9,101 nt of DNA from the NCBI GenBank assembly GCA_937915075.1, contig CALDMA010000377.1:1-9101 (forward strand), written 5' to 3'. Origin of the DNA: an uncultured Oscillospiraceae bacterium. Its GTDB lineage: Bacteria; Bacillota; Clostridia; Oscillospirales; Oscillospiraceae. Positions 1 to 5,648 of the stretch are shown one piece after another. Made by a program: the position numbers and the translations under genes. Every line of letters begins with the position of its first letter. Within the stretch, counting starts at the first letter, position 1. Below the pieces are notes generated by a model, which was not told the origin of the DNA, searched no databases, and was given only the letters and a program-made list of their open reading frames with translations.

Positions 1-44
1 CCCCCTATAGAAGACTTTTCTAATTCTTTGTCTTCTACAGGGGG
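1..44 (-). repeat. Long hairpin-forming inverted repeat at window edge (possible terminator or IS/MITE end)
   Basis: Arms 1-15 and 30-44 are inverted copies separated by a 14-base, A/T-rich loop. Fourteen of 15 pairs are Watson-Crick. The remaining pair (7 with 38) is an A/C mismatch in plus-strand RNA but a G.U wobble in minus-strand RNA, so the full 15-bp stem forms only in the transcript of the cyclase gene that ends 41 bases upstream at 86. That favours a role as its transcription terminator. The sequence past the stem, where a U-tract should lie, is outside the window. Alternatively it is a palindromic mobile-element end, because the flank at 45-54 (agcatatcag) reads on the minus strand as CTGATATGCT, a TGA-type start reminiscent of some IS3-family ends. 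That resemblance is from memory. Confidence 0.5.
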
Positions 45-85
45 AGCATATCAGAAGGTCGGAGCGTTTGATTTTTTATACTTCG

Positions 86-1258
86 TCAAGCGGGGACCTG
101 AGAAGCTTCAGGAGAATGCTCTCTCTCTCTCTCTCTCTCTCTCTCTGCTGACTCCTGTAAATCCTTGTATGCGGCTTCGCATTCGCAGCGGTTGCCGCCG
201 TTCGCCTTGGCACGATAAAGCTGTTCGTCGGCATGATGCAGGACTTGATCGAAGGTCCAGCCGCTGCCGTAGAAGATGCCCAGCCCGAGGCTGACGGAAT
301 AGGGCGGCATCCCGCGCCGCGCCGCGTTGGAGGAGAGGTCCTGCAGCGCGTCGTCGATCTGCTCCCGCAGAACGGCGGGATCGCCGGGCTCGCGAATGAG
401 CATCAGAAATTCGTCGCCGCCGTAGCGCCCGATGGACACAAGACCGTTTTCCGCCTCGAAGTACCGCGTTCCGTGCTCGCACAGGTCACACAGGATCGCG
501 TCGCCAACGATGTGACCGTAGCTGTCGTTGAACTGCTTGAATTGGTCGATGTCGGCAATGGCGAAGGCGAAGCTCTCGGGCGCTTTGGCGATGTGCGCCT
601 CAAACGCGGCGATGAACGCCTTGCGGTTCATCACGCCCGTGAGCGCGTCGGTGGAGCCGATGCGCTGCAGCTCGCAGTGTTTCTGCCAGAGCCGGATGCG
701 GACGGCGAGTGAGGAAGCGTAGGAGGACAGCGCGATGCCGAGGGCCGCGACGGTCAGCAGAGCGTCCTGCGAGAAAGCGTCGGCGGTTTTACTGTTGTGT
801 GAGACGACCAGAAAGACCGCGGGGTACCCGATCAGAAGCACACCGGCGATCTCGGGCGGGAGCGTGTAGTAAAGAGACATCATGACCAGTGCCAGCGGGA
901 AGAGCGGCGCGCGCTCGTCCGTCAGCACGAAGGCGTTGCGGAAGATGACCAACAGCATGATCATGGAGCCGAACAAAAGCAGCGGCAGCGCCGAGCTGTA
1001 ACGTCCCTTCGGCGGCTGCTTCGTCATGGCGACGCTGACGGAAAAGATGAGCTGCGCGAGGATCGCTCCGCCGACGAGGCGCCTCTGCACCAACAGTCCG
1101 GCGGGCAGAGCGACGATCAGGTACAGCGCAATGAGCGCGGCCAGATATACCCAGGTCAGGATACGCAGCGCGGCCCAGTTCTGCGCGTTGATCTCATTGA
1201 TGTCGTTTTGAAAAAAGGAGGATACGGTGCGGATATATCTTTTGAGCCTGCGCAGCAT
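86..1258 (-). CDS. Membrane-anchored diguanylate cyclase (GGDEF domain)
   Basis: A 390-residue protein predicted to make cyclic di-GMP from two GTP at the cytoplasmic face of the membrane. About six hydrophobic helices lie at roughly residues 30-55, 61-78, 89-108, 118-134, 136-153 and 165-187. They resemble no sensor domain I can name. A GGDEF domain follows from about 200 to 360: metal-site aspartates in ADID (236, 238), FNDSYGH (243-249), an intact RYGGDEF (278-284), and a late VSLGLG strand. The RxxD product-inhibition I-site normally just before GGDEF is absent (N271 and V274 stand there). The start at 1258 was chosen because AAGGAGGG lies 5 bases upstream; the open frame runs on upstream only into the previous gene. 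The tail from residue 371 is a low-complexity Glu-Arg stretch encoded by a dinucleotide repeat, so its last residues depend on repeat length. It probably has its own promoter at 1292-1320, although no terminator separates it from the upstream operon. Confidence 0.93.
   Translation of the reverse strand: MLRRLKRYIRTVSSFFQNDINEINAQNWAALRILTWVYLAALIALYLIVALPAGLLVQRRLVGGAILAQLIFSVSVAMTKQPPKGRYSSALPLLLFGSMIMLLVIFRNAFVLTDERAPLFPLALVMMSLYYTLPPEIAGVLLIGYPAVFLVVSHNSKTADAFSQDALLTVAALGIALSSYASSLAVRIRLWQKHCELQRIGSTDALTGVMNRKAFIAAFEAHIAKAPESFAFAIADIDQFKQFNDSYGHIVGDAILCDLCEHGTRYFEAENGLVSIGRYGGDEFLMLIREPGDPAVLREQIDDALQDLSSNAARRGMPPYSVSLGLGIFYGSGWTFDQVLHHADEQLYRAKANGGNRCECEAAYKDLQESAEREREREREHSPEASQVPA
119..146. 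repeat. Perfect (CT)14 dinucleotide microsatellite inside the cyclase 3' end
   Basis: Fourteen uninterrupted CT units (AG on the coding minus strand) encode alternating Glu-Arg in every frame. At this length the cyclase ends HSPEASQVPA, with its stop at 86-88. Losing one unit gives the tail AFS, with a stop at 108-110. Gaining one gives SILLKLLRSPLDEV, with a stop at 76-78. Such a long perfect tract is prone to slipped-strand change during replication. Confidence 0.97.
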
Positions 1259-1263
1259 AGATT

Positions 1264-1271
1264 CCCTCCTT
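1264..1271 (-). promoter_or_regulatory. Ribosome binding site deciding the cyclase start
   Basis: AAGGAGGG on the minus strand lies 5 bases before the ATG at 1258. It fixes that start over the in-frame ATG at 1378, which lies inside the preceding gene. Confidence 0.85.
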
Positions 1272-1284
1272 CTTGACTGAGATG

Positions 1285-1310
1285 CTGCATAATCATAGCA
1301 TAATATGCAG
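1285..1310. promoter_or_regulatory. Inverted repeat spanning the cyclase -10 region (possible operator)
   Basis: CTGCATA at 1285-1291 and TATGCAG at 1304-1310 are perfect 7-bp inverted arms with a 12-bp spacer. The element covers the predicted -10 box and much of the promoter spacer, where a repressor would block polymerase. The arms are short, and no regulator gene is present nearby, so this is a suggestion only. Confidence 0.35.
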
Positions 1311-1320
1311 AAAAATGCAA
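1292..1320 (-). promoter_or_regulatory. Sigma-A-type promoter for the diguanylate cyclase
   Basis: On the minus strand, -35 TTGCAT (1315-1320) is separated by exactly 17 bp from -10 TATGAT (1292-1297). A TGC immediately before the -10 makes an extended -10. The AT-rich patch contrasts with the GC-rich genes around it. It would start transcription about 25-30 bases before the start codon, so the cyclase can be expressed apart from the upstream operon. Confidence 0.7.
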
Positions 1321-1328
1321 CTAATTTT

Positions 1329-1832
1329 TCATTTCGCCTGTGCGTGGCGCATGGCGCGGAACAGCAGCGCGGCGACAAAACCGGTCAGCGCGCCGGTGAA
1401 CACCGACACGAGCAGCAGAAACGGCAGGTAAGCGAGCGGCGCGGCCGAGCCGAGCGTGAGCATCGCGGCGGCGACCTGTCCGCAGTTGTGCGCCGCCGCG
1501 CCGCCGACGGACACGCCGTAGACCGAGAGCCTCGGCAGAGCGTGCAGCGCGATCATCACCAGCATGGCGGCGAGCCCCCCGAGCAGAGAGAAAAGGAGCG
1601 CCGAGGCGTTGCCCGCGAAGAGGGAGCCGAGCAGACAGCGCACCACAAGGATGGCGAGCGCGCTCGACGCGCCGAGGGCATAGAGCGCGTAGACCGTCAC
1701 AATATTCGCAAGCCCGAGCTTCACGCCGGGCAGCGGCAGCAGCGGCGGGAAAAAGGACTCCAAATAGGAGAGCGCGAGCGCCAGCGCGGCGAGCACGGCG
1801 CAGGTTGTGATTGTTTTTGTTGAGAACCTCAT
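1329..1832 (-). CDS. Gx transporter family / heptaprenyl diphosphate synthase component I-like membrane protein
   Basis: A 167-residue integral membrane protein with about five hydrophobic segments (roughly 8-26, 43-66, 68-98, 117-139 and 141-160). Family hallmarks are LESFFPP near 24-30, the PGVKLGLANIV block at 35-45, and the GGAAAHNCGQ block at 110-119. The family (Hpre_diP_synt_I) is small and ECF-like. Its name reflects old links to polyprenyl diphosphate synthase, and its true substrate is not settled. It is the last gene of the trio after apbE and the NusG-II gene, 10 bases from the latter's stop. This suggests a role in extracytoplasmic electron transfer, perhaps moving a flavin- or quinone-related small molecule; that role is inferred. 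The start at 1832 has TAGGAGG 6 bases upstream, and the longer ATG 8 codons earlier lacks a comparable site. Confidence 0.88.
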   Translation of the reverse strand: MRFSTKTITTCAVLAALALALSYLESFFPPLLPLPGVKLGLANIVTVYALYALGASSALAILVVRCLLGSLFAGNASALLFSLLGGLAAMLVMIALHALPRLSVYGVSVGGAAAHNCGQVAAAMLTLGSAAPLAYLPFLLLVSVFTGALTGFVAALLFRAMRHAQAK

Positions 1833-1838
1833 GCCGCG

Positions 1839-1845
1839 CCTCCTA
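1839..1845 (-). promoter_or_regulatory. Ribosome binding site of the Gx gene, overlapping the upstream stop codon
   Basis: TAGGAGG on the minus strand lies 6 bases before the ATG at 1832. Its first three bases are the TAG stop of the NusG-II gene (1843-1845), which suggests translational coupling. Confidence 0.8.
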
Positions 1846-2247
1846 ACCCGCCACAAGGTCGTAGCCGTCGGCGACGCCGACCAGCTCCACCACGATGCGC
1901 GCGGGCAGGCAAACGATGCTCTGCCCCGCGTGGGAGACCGCGCCGGAGTGGACGCAGTCCTGCCCCGGGCAGTCGCTTTCCGTGACCGACACCGCGCCGT
2001 CCGCCGCCGTGACCGTCAGCGTATAGCCGTTATTTGTATAGGTATGCGTGCCGAACTGCGCGAGTGGGAGCCGGTCGAGCTCCTGCCCGTCGGCGGAGAC
2101 CACGACCGTCAGCGCACCGCTCTGCGGCGCGCGGGCGGCGAGAAACGGCCTGACCGCCAGCGCCGCGGCAAGCGCCAGCACGACGAGCACCACGAGCGCG
2201 TCATAGCGGTTGGGGCGCAGCTCAGGCAATGATGGCTTCGTAGACAT
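1843..2247 (-). CDS. Membrane-anchored NusG domain II-containing protein
   Basis: A 134-residue protein with a single N-terminal membrane helix (about 16-32) preceded by Arg11 and Arg14. By the positive-inside rule this places the rest outside the cell. Residues 45-125 form a NusG domain II-like beta domain with the motif DCPGQDC (92-98), SGAVSHAGQ (101-109) and VCLPARIVVEL (112-122). Cys93, Cys98 and Cys113 are the conserved cysteines of this family. It is not transcription factor NusG, because the NGN and KOW parts are missing. Such proteins recur beside ApbE and Gx-transporter genes, and their molecular role is unknown. The start at 2247 is supported by GAGGAGG 6 bases upstream and lies inside the 3' end of apbE (26-bp overlap), implying translational coupling. 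The upstream in-frame ATG at 2304 lies within apbE and is unlikely. Confidence 0.88.
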   Translation of the reverse strand: MSTKPSLPELRPNRYDALVVLVVLALAAALAVRPFLAARAPQSGALTVVVSADGQELDRLPLAQFGTHTYTNNGYTLTVTAADGAVSVTESDCPGQDCVHSGAVSHAGQSIVCLPARIVVELVGVADGYDLVAG

Positions 2248-3259
2248 AGGCTCCCTCCTCGCTCGGCTCAAAGCGTTTCGCCAGTCCCGCGGTATAGCGC
2301 ACATGGCCGTCGTCGGTCACAAAGATCAGCTCGATGTGCAGATTTTTCTCCGCCGCGAGCGTATCGCGCAGCGCAAGGCTCCCCTCCTCGCCGAGCACGA
2401 AGCAGGCGGTGGAGAGCGCGTCCGCCCACGCGCCGTCGCCGCATACGACCGTCACGCTCACCAGCCCGCTCTCGGCGGGCTTTCCGGTCTTGGGGTCGAT
2501 GATGTGGTGGTAGCGCACGCCGTTTTCCTCGAAGCCGCGCTCATAGATGCCGGAGGTCACCACAAAGGTGTCCGCCGCCGTCAGCACGCCGAGAAATTTC
2601 GACGGGTCGGCAGGGTCCTTGACCGCGACGCGCCAGTCGCTGCCGTCCGGCTTCGCGCCGAGCAGCCCGACGTCGCCGCCGAGGTCGATGACCGCGCTCG
2701 CCACGCCGAGCTCTGCGAGGACGGTGCGCACCGCGTCGCCCGCGTGGCCCTTGGCGATGCCGCCGAGGTCGAGCTGCGCGCCGTCCGAGAGGGTGACCGT
2801 ATTGCCGTCCACCGACAGGTTTTCCAGGCCGACGTGCGCGAGCAGCGCGGACAGCTCCTCGTCCGACGGCACGCGCGGCGCGTCGCCGGTGAAGTCCCAT
2901 GCGTCCATCACGGGCGCGACGGTGGGATCGAACGCCCCGCCCGAAAGCTCGCCGATGGTCCGCGCGATATCCGTGAGCTGGGCAAGCTCCGCGTCCTCGA
3001 CCGTGCCGTCGCGGTTGAGCGCGCTTACCGTGCTCGCCTCGTCGTGGCGGTCGAGCTTCGCGTCGAGCGCGCACAGCGTTTCCTCCGCCGCGTCGAGCGC
3101 GGCAGCGGCATTTTCGCCGTAGGCGGTCAGGTTCATCACCGTGTCCATCGTATAGACTGTGCGCGTTATGCCCGCTTCCTGCTGCTCGCCCCCGCCGCAG
3201 GCGGCGAGAGACAGCGCGAGCGCCGCGGTCAGAACGGCCGTCAAAATGCGTTTTGCCAT
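2222..3259 (-). CDS. apbE: Lipoprotein FAD:protein FMN transferase (ApbE)
   Basis: A 345-residue flavin transferase that cleaves FAD and attaches FMN to a Thr/Ser of target proteins on the outer face of the membrane. The N-terminus is a lipoprotein signal: Lys3-Arg4, a hydrophobic stretch, then the lipobox LAAC with Cys21. Family motifs follow in order: YTMDTVM near the start of the domain, FDPTVAP, DLGGIAKGHAGDAV (flavin site), DLGGDVGL, the TSGIYERGF segment, HHIIDPKTGKP, and DALSTACFVLG with the Asp/Thr that bind metal in characterised members. Length is normal. Start 3259 has GGAGGA close upstream and gives the signal peptide; the longer frame to 3604 is antisense-free read-through of the preceding gene in another frame. 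None of the neighbouring proteins carries a convincing flavinylation sequence of the Dxx(S/T)GAT type, so its substrate is encoded elsewhere. It overlaps the NusG-II gene by 26 bp. Confidence 0.95.
   Translation of the reverse strand: MAKRILTAVLTAALALSLAACGGGEQQEAGITRTVYTMDTVMNLTAYGENAAAALDAAEETLCALDAKLDRHDEASTVSALNRDGTVEDAELAQLTDIARTIGELSGGAFDPTVAPVMDAWDFTGDAPRVPSDEELSALLAHVGLENLSVDGNTVTLSDGAQLDLGGIAKGHAGDAVRTVLAELGVASAVIDLGGDVGLLGAKPDGSDWRVAVKDPADPSKFLGVLTAADTFVVTSGIYERGFEENGVRYHHIIDPKTGKPAESGLVSVTVVCGDGAWADALSTACFVLGEEGSLALRDTLAAEKNLHIELIFVTDDGHVRYTAGLAKRFEPSEEGAYVYEAIIA
2254..2260 (-). promoter_or_regulatory. Ribosome binding site of the NusG-II gene inside apbE
   Basis: GAGGAGG on the minus strand lies 6 bases before the ATG at 2247 and is embedded in the last codons of apbE. 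It decides the start of the NusG-II protein. Confidence 0.8.
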
Positions 3260-3263
3260 AGCT

Positions 3264-3269
3264 TCCTCC
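3264..3269 (-). promoter_or_regulatory. Ribosome binding site deciding the ApbE start
   Basis: GGAGGA on the minus strand, 4 bases before the ATG at 3259, lies in the 28-base gap after the deacylase stop. It rules out the 115-codon upstream extension, which would run inside the deacylase gene. Confidence 0.85.
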
Positions 3270-3287
3270 AAAAAAATGAAGCGTTCG

Positions 3288-4880
3288 TTAGTGTGCCCGC
3301 AGCACGCGCCCCTGTGTCTCGCCGGTGAAGCGCCCGTCCATGATCTCCGGTACGCCCGCGACGAACACGGCGTCCATGCCTGCGGCGAGCTGCCGCGGGG
3401 CAGTATAGGTGCCGTTCTCCCGGATGCTTTCCGGCGAGAACAGACACAGGTCGGCGTCCGCGCCGACGGCGATGCGACCCTTGCGGGAAAGACCCAGCCG
3501 GTCGGCGGACTGCATTGTGAGCTTGTGCACGGCCTGCGGCAGCGTGAGGATGCCGCGCTCGCGGACGTAATGTGCGAGAAAGCGTGCCGCGCTGCCGTAT
3601 ACACGCGGGTGGCACAGCCCCTCGACCGGATAGGTCGCGTCGGAAATGGGCACGGAGAACGGCGCGCGCAGGATGGCCTCGATGTCCTCCTCTGCGGCGA
3701 TGAAGTCGATCATGCCCGCCTCGCAGCGCTCGGCGGCGAGCAGGTCGAAGAGCGCGTCATAGGGGCCCTTGCCGAGCGTGTCCGCGATCTCCGCGAGAGA
3801 TTTGCCCTCAAACGCGCGGTATTCCTCCGTGTGCAGCGAGATCGGAACGACGTTCTCAAAGCCGACGAGGTGCGTGATGTTTTCAAAGTCGCTGCCCGTC
3901 TCCATGCGCCGGCGCATGGCGGCGCGGGAGTCCGGATCGCGCAGCGCGGCGGTCAGCGCGTCCAGCCCGCCCTTTTGAAATTCCGGCGGCAGAACGTGAA
4001 TGAGCTGCGTCGAGCCGGCGGAGTAGGGATACACATCGCAGGCGACGTCCAGCCCCTCCGCGCGGACGTTTTCGAGGAGCCGCAGCATCTCCGGCACGGC
4101 GCGGCCCCAATTCCTCCGCCCGATGCCCTTGAGGTGCGAGATCTCCACGGGGCAGCGCAGCTCCCGTGCGACGGTCAGCATCTCGCGCAGCGCGGCCACC
4201 ACGCCGTCGCCCTCCTGCCGCATGTGAACGGTGACGGGCAGCTTCCCGCCGCGCAGCGGCTCGAGCGCGCGGATCAGCCCCTCGGTCGTGTAGAAGCACT
4301 CGGGCGCGTAGCCGAGGCCGAGGGATACGCCCACCGCGCCGTCCGCGAGCGAGCGCTCCACAAGGCGGTGCAGCTCCCTGTACTGTCCGCCCGTCAGCGG
4401 CGCGTCGTCAAAGCCCGCGACGAGGGCGCGGAGCGTCCCCATGCCCGCGAGCATGGCGTTGTTCACCGGCTGCGGCGTCTGCTCCGCTGCGGCAAAATAA
4501 TCCGCGAGGGACGCAAAGCACAGCTCGTCCCCGAACGCGCCGGTGATGGGCGCGAGGTACGAGCGCACGGCGGGAGCGTGCGCCCCCGCGAGCGGCGCGA
4601 GCGACATCCCGCAGTTGCCGCCGACGAGCGTGGTCAGACCCTGCGCCAGCTCCGCTTTTCCATATTCGGGGCGGAACAGCGCCGCGTCGGTGTGGCGGTG
4701 GATATCCAGAAAGCCGGGCGTCAGCGTGCGGCCGTGCGCGTCAAGAACGTGCGCGGCGTCGGCGTCGGTCAAACGGCCGACCGCGGCAATGGCTCCGTCC
4801 TTGATGCCGACGTCGGCGGGAAAGGCGTCCGCGCCGGTGCCGTCGAGCACCTGCGCGCCGTGAATGAGCCAGTCCAGCAT
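3288..4880 (-). CDS. N-acyl-D-amino-acid deacylase (D-aminoacylase), amidohydrolase superfamily
   Basis: A 530-residue cytoplasmic metal-dependent hydrolase predicted to release D-amino acids from N-acyl-D-amino acids. The split beta-sandwich domain is seen at both ends: residues 1-55, and the late stretch around 460-515 with GRIAVGADADLCLF and a VFVAGV strand. The barrel carries the metal motif GFLDIHRHTD (His61, His63), the family cysteine in GGNCG (Cys90), TVHMR (His219), EISHLKG (His249), DVYPYSAGST (282-291) and the catalytic SD (Asp414). A HPRVYGS block at 424-430 is typical of D-aminoacylases rather than dihydroorotases. Length is usual for the family. The start is supported by GGAGGTG 7 bases upstream, and only 4 bases separate it from the cyclo-ligase stop, so the two are co-transcribed. 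The likely role is salvage of D-amino-acid derivatives, for example from peptidoglycan or diet. Substrate preference cannot be read from the sequence. Confidence 0.92.
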   Translation of the reverse strand: MLDWLIHGAQVLDGTGADAFPADVGIKDGAIAAVGRLTDADAAHVLDAHGRTLTPGFLDIHRHTDAALFRPEYGKAELAQGLTTLVGGNCGMSLAPLAGAHAPAVRSYLAPITGAFGDELCFASLADYFAAAEQTPQPVNNAMLAGMGTLRALVAGFDDAPLTGGQYRELHRLVERSLADGAVGVSLGLGYAPECFYTTEGLIRALEPLRGGKLPVTVHMRQEGDGVVAALREMLTVARELRCPVEISHLKGIGRRNWGRAVPEMLRLLENVRAEGLDVACDVYPYSAGSTQLIHVLPPEFQKGGLDALTAALRDPDSRAAMRRRMETGSDFENITHLVGFENVVPISLHTEEYRAFEGKSLAEIADTLGKGPYDALFDLLAAERCEAGMIDFIAAEEDIEAILRAPFSVPISDATYPVEGLCHPRVYGSAARFLAHYVRERGILTLPQAVHKLTMQSADRLGLSRKGRIAVGADADLCLFSPESIRENGTYTAPRQLAAGMDAVFVAGVPEIMDGRFTGETQGRVLRAH

Positions 4881-4884
4881 GGTC

Positions 4885-5457
4885 TTACACCTCCGGTGTC
4901 ATCACGCCGCGCTCCGTGACGTAGAGCGTGCAGCGGCGGTCATGCTCCTCGATGGGAACGGCCTCGCTCATCAGCCGCTCGCGGCAGATGAGGCAGGTCG
5001 GGCAGGTGAGCTGCGGCAGCAGCCGGTCGTAGTAGCCGCCGCCCTGTCCGAGCCGGCGGCCCCTGCGGTCGAACGACAGGCAGGGCACCACGGCAAAGTC
5101 GATGTCGGCGGGCGTGACGAGCGCGCAGTCCGCCTTCGGCTCTAAAATGCCGTACATCCCCGGCACGAGCTCGTCCATCGACGTGACCACGCACAGGTCG
5201 AGCGCGTGGCCCTCGGCGCAGCGGGGCAGGACGAGCGTCTTGCCCGCGGCAAGGGTCTCCTTCAGCAGCAGCGAGGTGTCGATCTCATGGACGGTGCCGG
5301 CAAAGGCGAACACGGTCCCTGCGGCCCGGTATTCCTCCAGCGCAAGGACGCAGCGGCAGATAGCCTCCGAGCTCTCGGCCTTGTAGGCGGGATCGAGCGT
5401 GCGCTCGGTCTGGCGGATGTAGGTGCGCAAAGCCTTCTTTTCTTCGATGACGGACAT
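4885..5457 (-). CDS. 5-formyltetrahydrofolate cyclo-ligase (methenyl-THF synthetase)
   Basis: A 190-residue enzyme that uses ATP to turn 5-formyl-THF into 5,10-methenyl-THF, clearing a folate form that inhibits one-carbon enzymes. The N-terminal KKALR (7-11) supplies the basic ATP-contacting residues of the family. The signature LSFDRRGRRLGQGGGYYDRL (127-146) is nearly complete, with Gln in place of the more usual Tyr/Phe before the glycine run. EEHDRRC and VTERGV close the fold. Size matches the family. The start at 5457 has GGAGGG 7 bases upstream. It is the first gene of the minus-strand operon and is divergent from folD, whose normal substrates include its product. Homologues are named yqgN, ygfA/fau or MTHFS in other organisms. 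Confidence 0.95.
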   Translation of the reverse strand: MSVIEEKKALRTYIRQTERTLDPAYKAESSEAICRCVLALEEYRAAGTVFAFAGTVHEIDTSLLLKETLAAGKTLVLPRCAEGHALDLCVVTSMDELVPGMYGILEPKADCALVTPADIDFAVVPCLSFDRRGRRLGQGGGYYDRLLPQLTCPTCLICRERLMSEAVPIEEHDRRCTLYVTERGVMTPEV

Positions 5458-5494
5458 GGGATATCCCTCCGGTCAGATAAAATTTCGTACCCTT

Positions 5495-5523
5495 ATGGTA
5501 GCAGAAAGCGGCGGAAATAGCAA
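5495..5523 (-). promoter_or_regulatory. Candidate promoter for the cyclo-ligase operon
   Basis: On the minus strand, -35 TTGCTA (5518-5523) and -10 TACCAT (5495-5500) are 17 bp apart, with TGC directly before the -10 (extended -10). Each box matches four of six consensus bases. It sits about 38 bases before the start codon, in the right place to drive the five-gene run. Confidence 0.5.
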
Positions 5524-5572
5524 GGCGGCGAAGAAAGGAAATCCTTCCGGCGCGAACGGTTTGCAAAAGAAA

Positions 5573-5601
5573 TTGACAGCGAAAATTTTGTTTGTTATCC
5601 T
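5573..5601 (+). promoter_or_regulatory. Sigma-A-type promoter for folD
   Basis: A perfect -35 TTGACA (5573-5578), a 17-bp spacer, and -10 TATCCT (5596-5601) with a TGT extended -10. The predicted start of transcription is near 5608, giving a leader of about 40 bases. It is back-to-back with the promoter of the cyclo-ligase operon, about 50 bp away. Confidence 0.75.
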
Positions 5602-5614
5602 AATGTTGAGATCA

Positions 5615-5629
5615 CGGCGCACCGCGCCG
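5615..5629 (+). other. Small GC hairpin in the folD leader
   Basis: CGGCGC (5615-5620) and GCGCCG (5624-5629) form a 6-bp stem with a 3-base loop in the short folD leader, ending 4 bases before the ribosome binding site GAGGAGGG (5634-5641). It might affect mRNA stability or translation, but it is too small to call a riboswitch, and GC-rich DNA yields such stems by chance. Confidence 0.3.
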
Positions 5630-5648
5630 GCATGAGGAGGGAACCATC

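Noticed and set aside
28..294. A plus-strand 88-codon frame containing a Leu-Ser run
   Set aside because: The Leu-Ser run is just the CT microsatellite read on the other strand. There is no fitting ribosome site, and it opposes the cyclase.
1934..1960. SGAV in the NusG-II protein as a possible ApbE flavinylation site
   Set aside because: The motif belongs to the NusG domain II consensus. The acceptor Thr/Ser position is Val and the spacing from Asp is wrong.
2210..4919. Long plus-strand frames (372 and 586 codons) opposite apbE and the deacylase
   Set aside because: They are antisense shadows of strongly conserved genes, with low-complexity Arg/Ala/Gly content and no motifs.
5458..5648. A riboswitch (for example a folate/THF type) in the divergent region
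   Set aside because: The leaders are short (about 40 bases on the folD side), only a 6-bp hairpin is visible, and no conserved aptamer core is recognisable.
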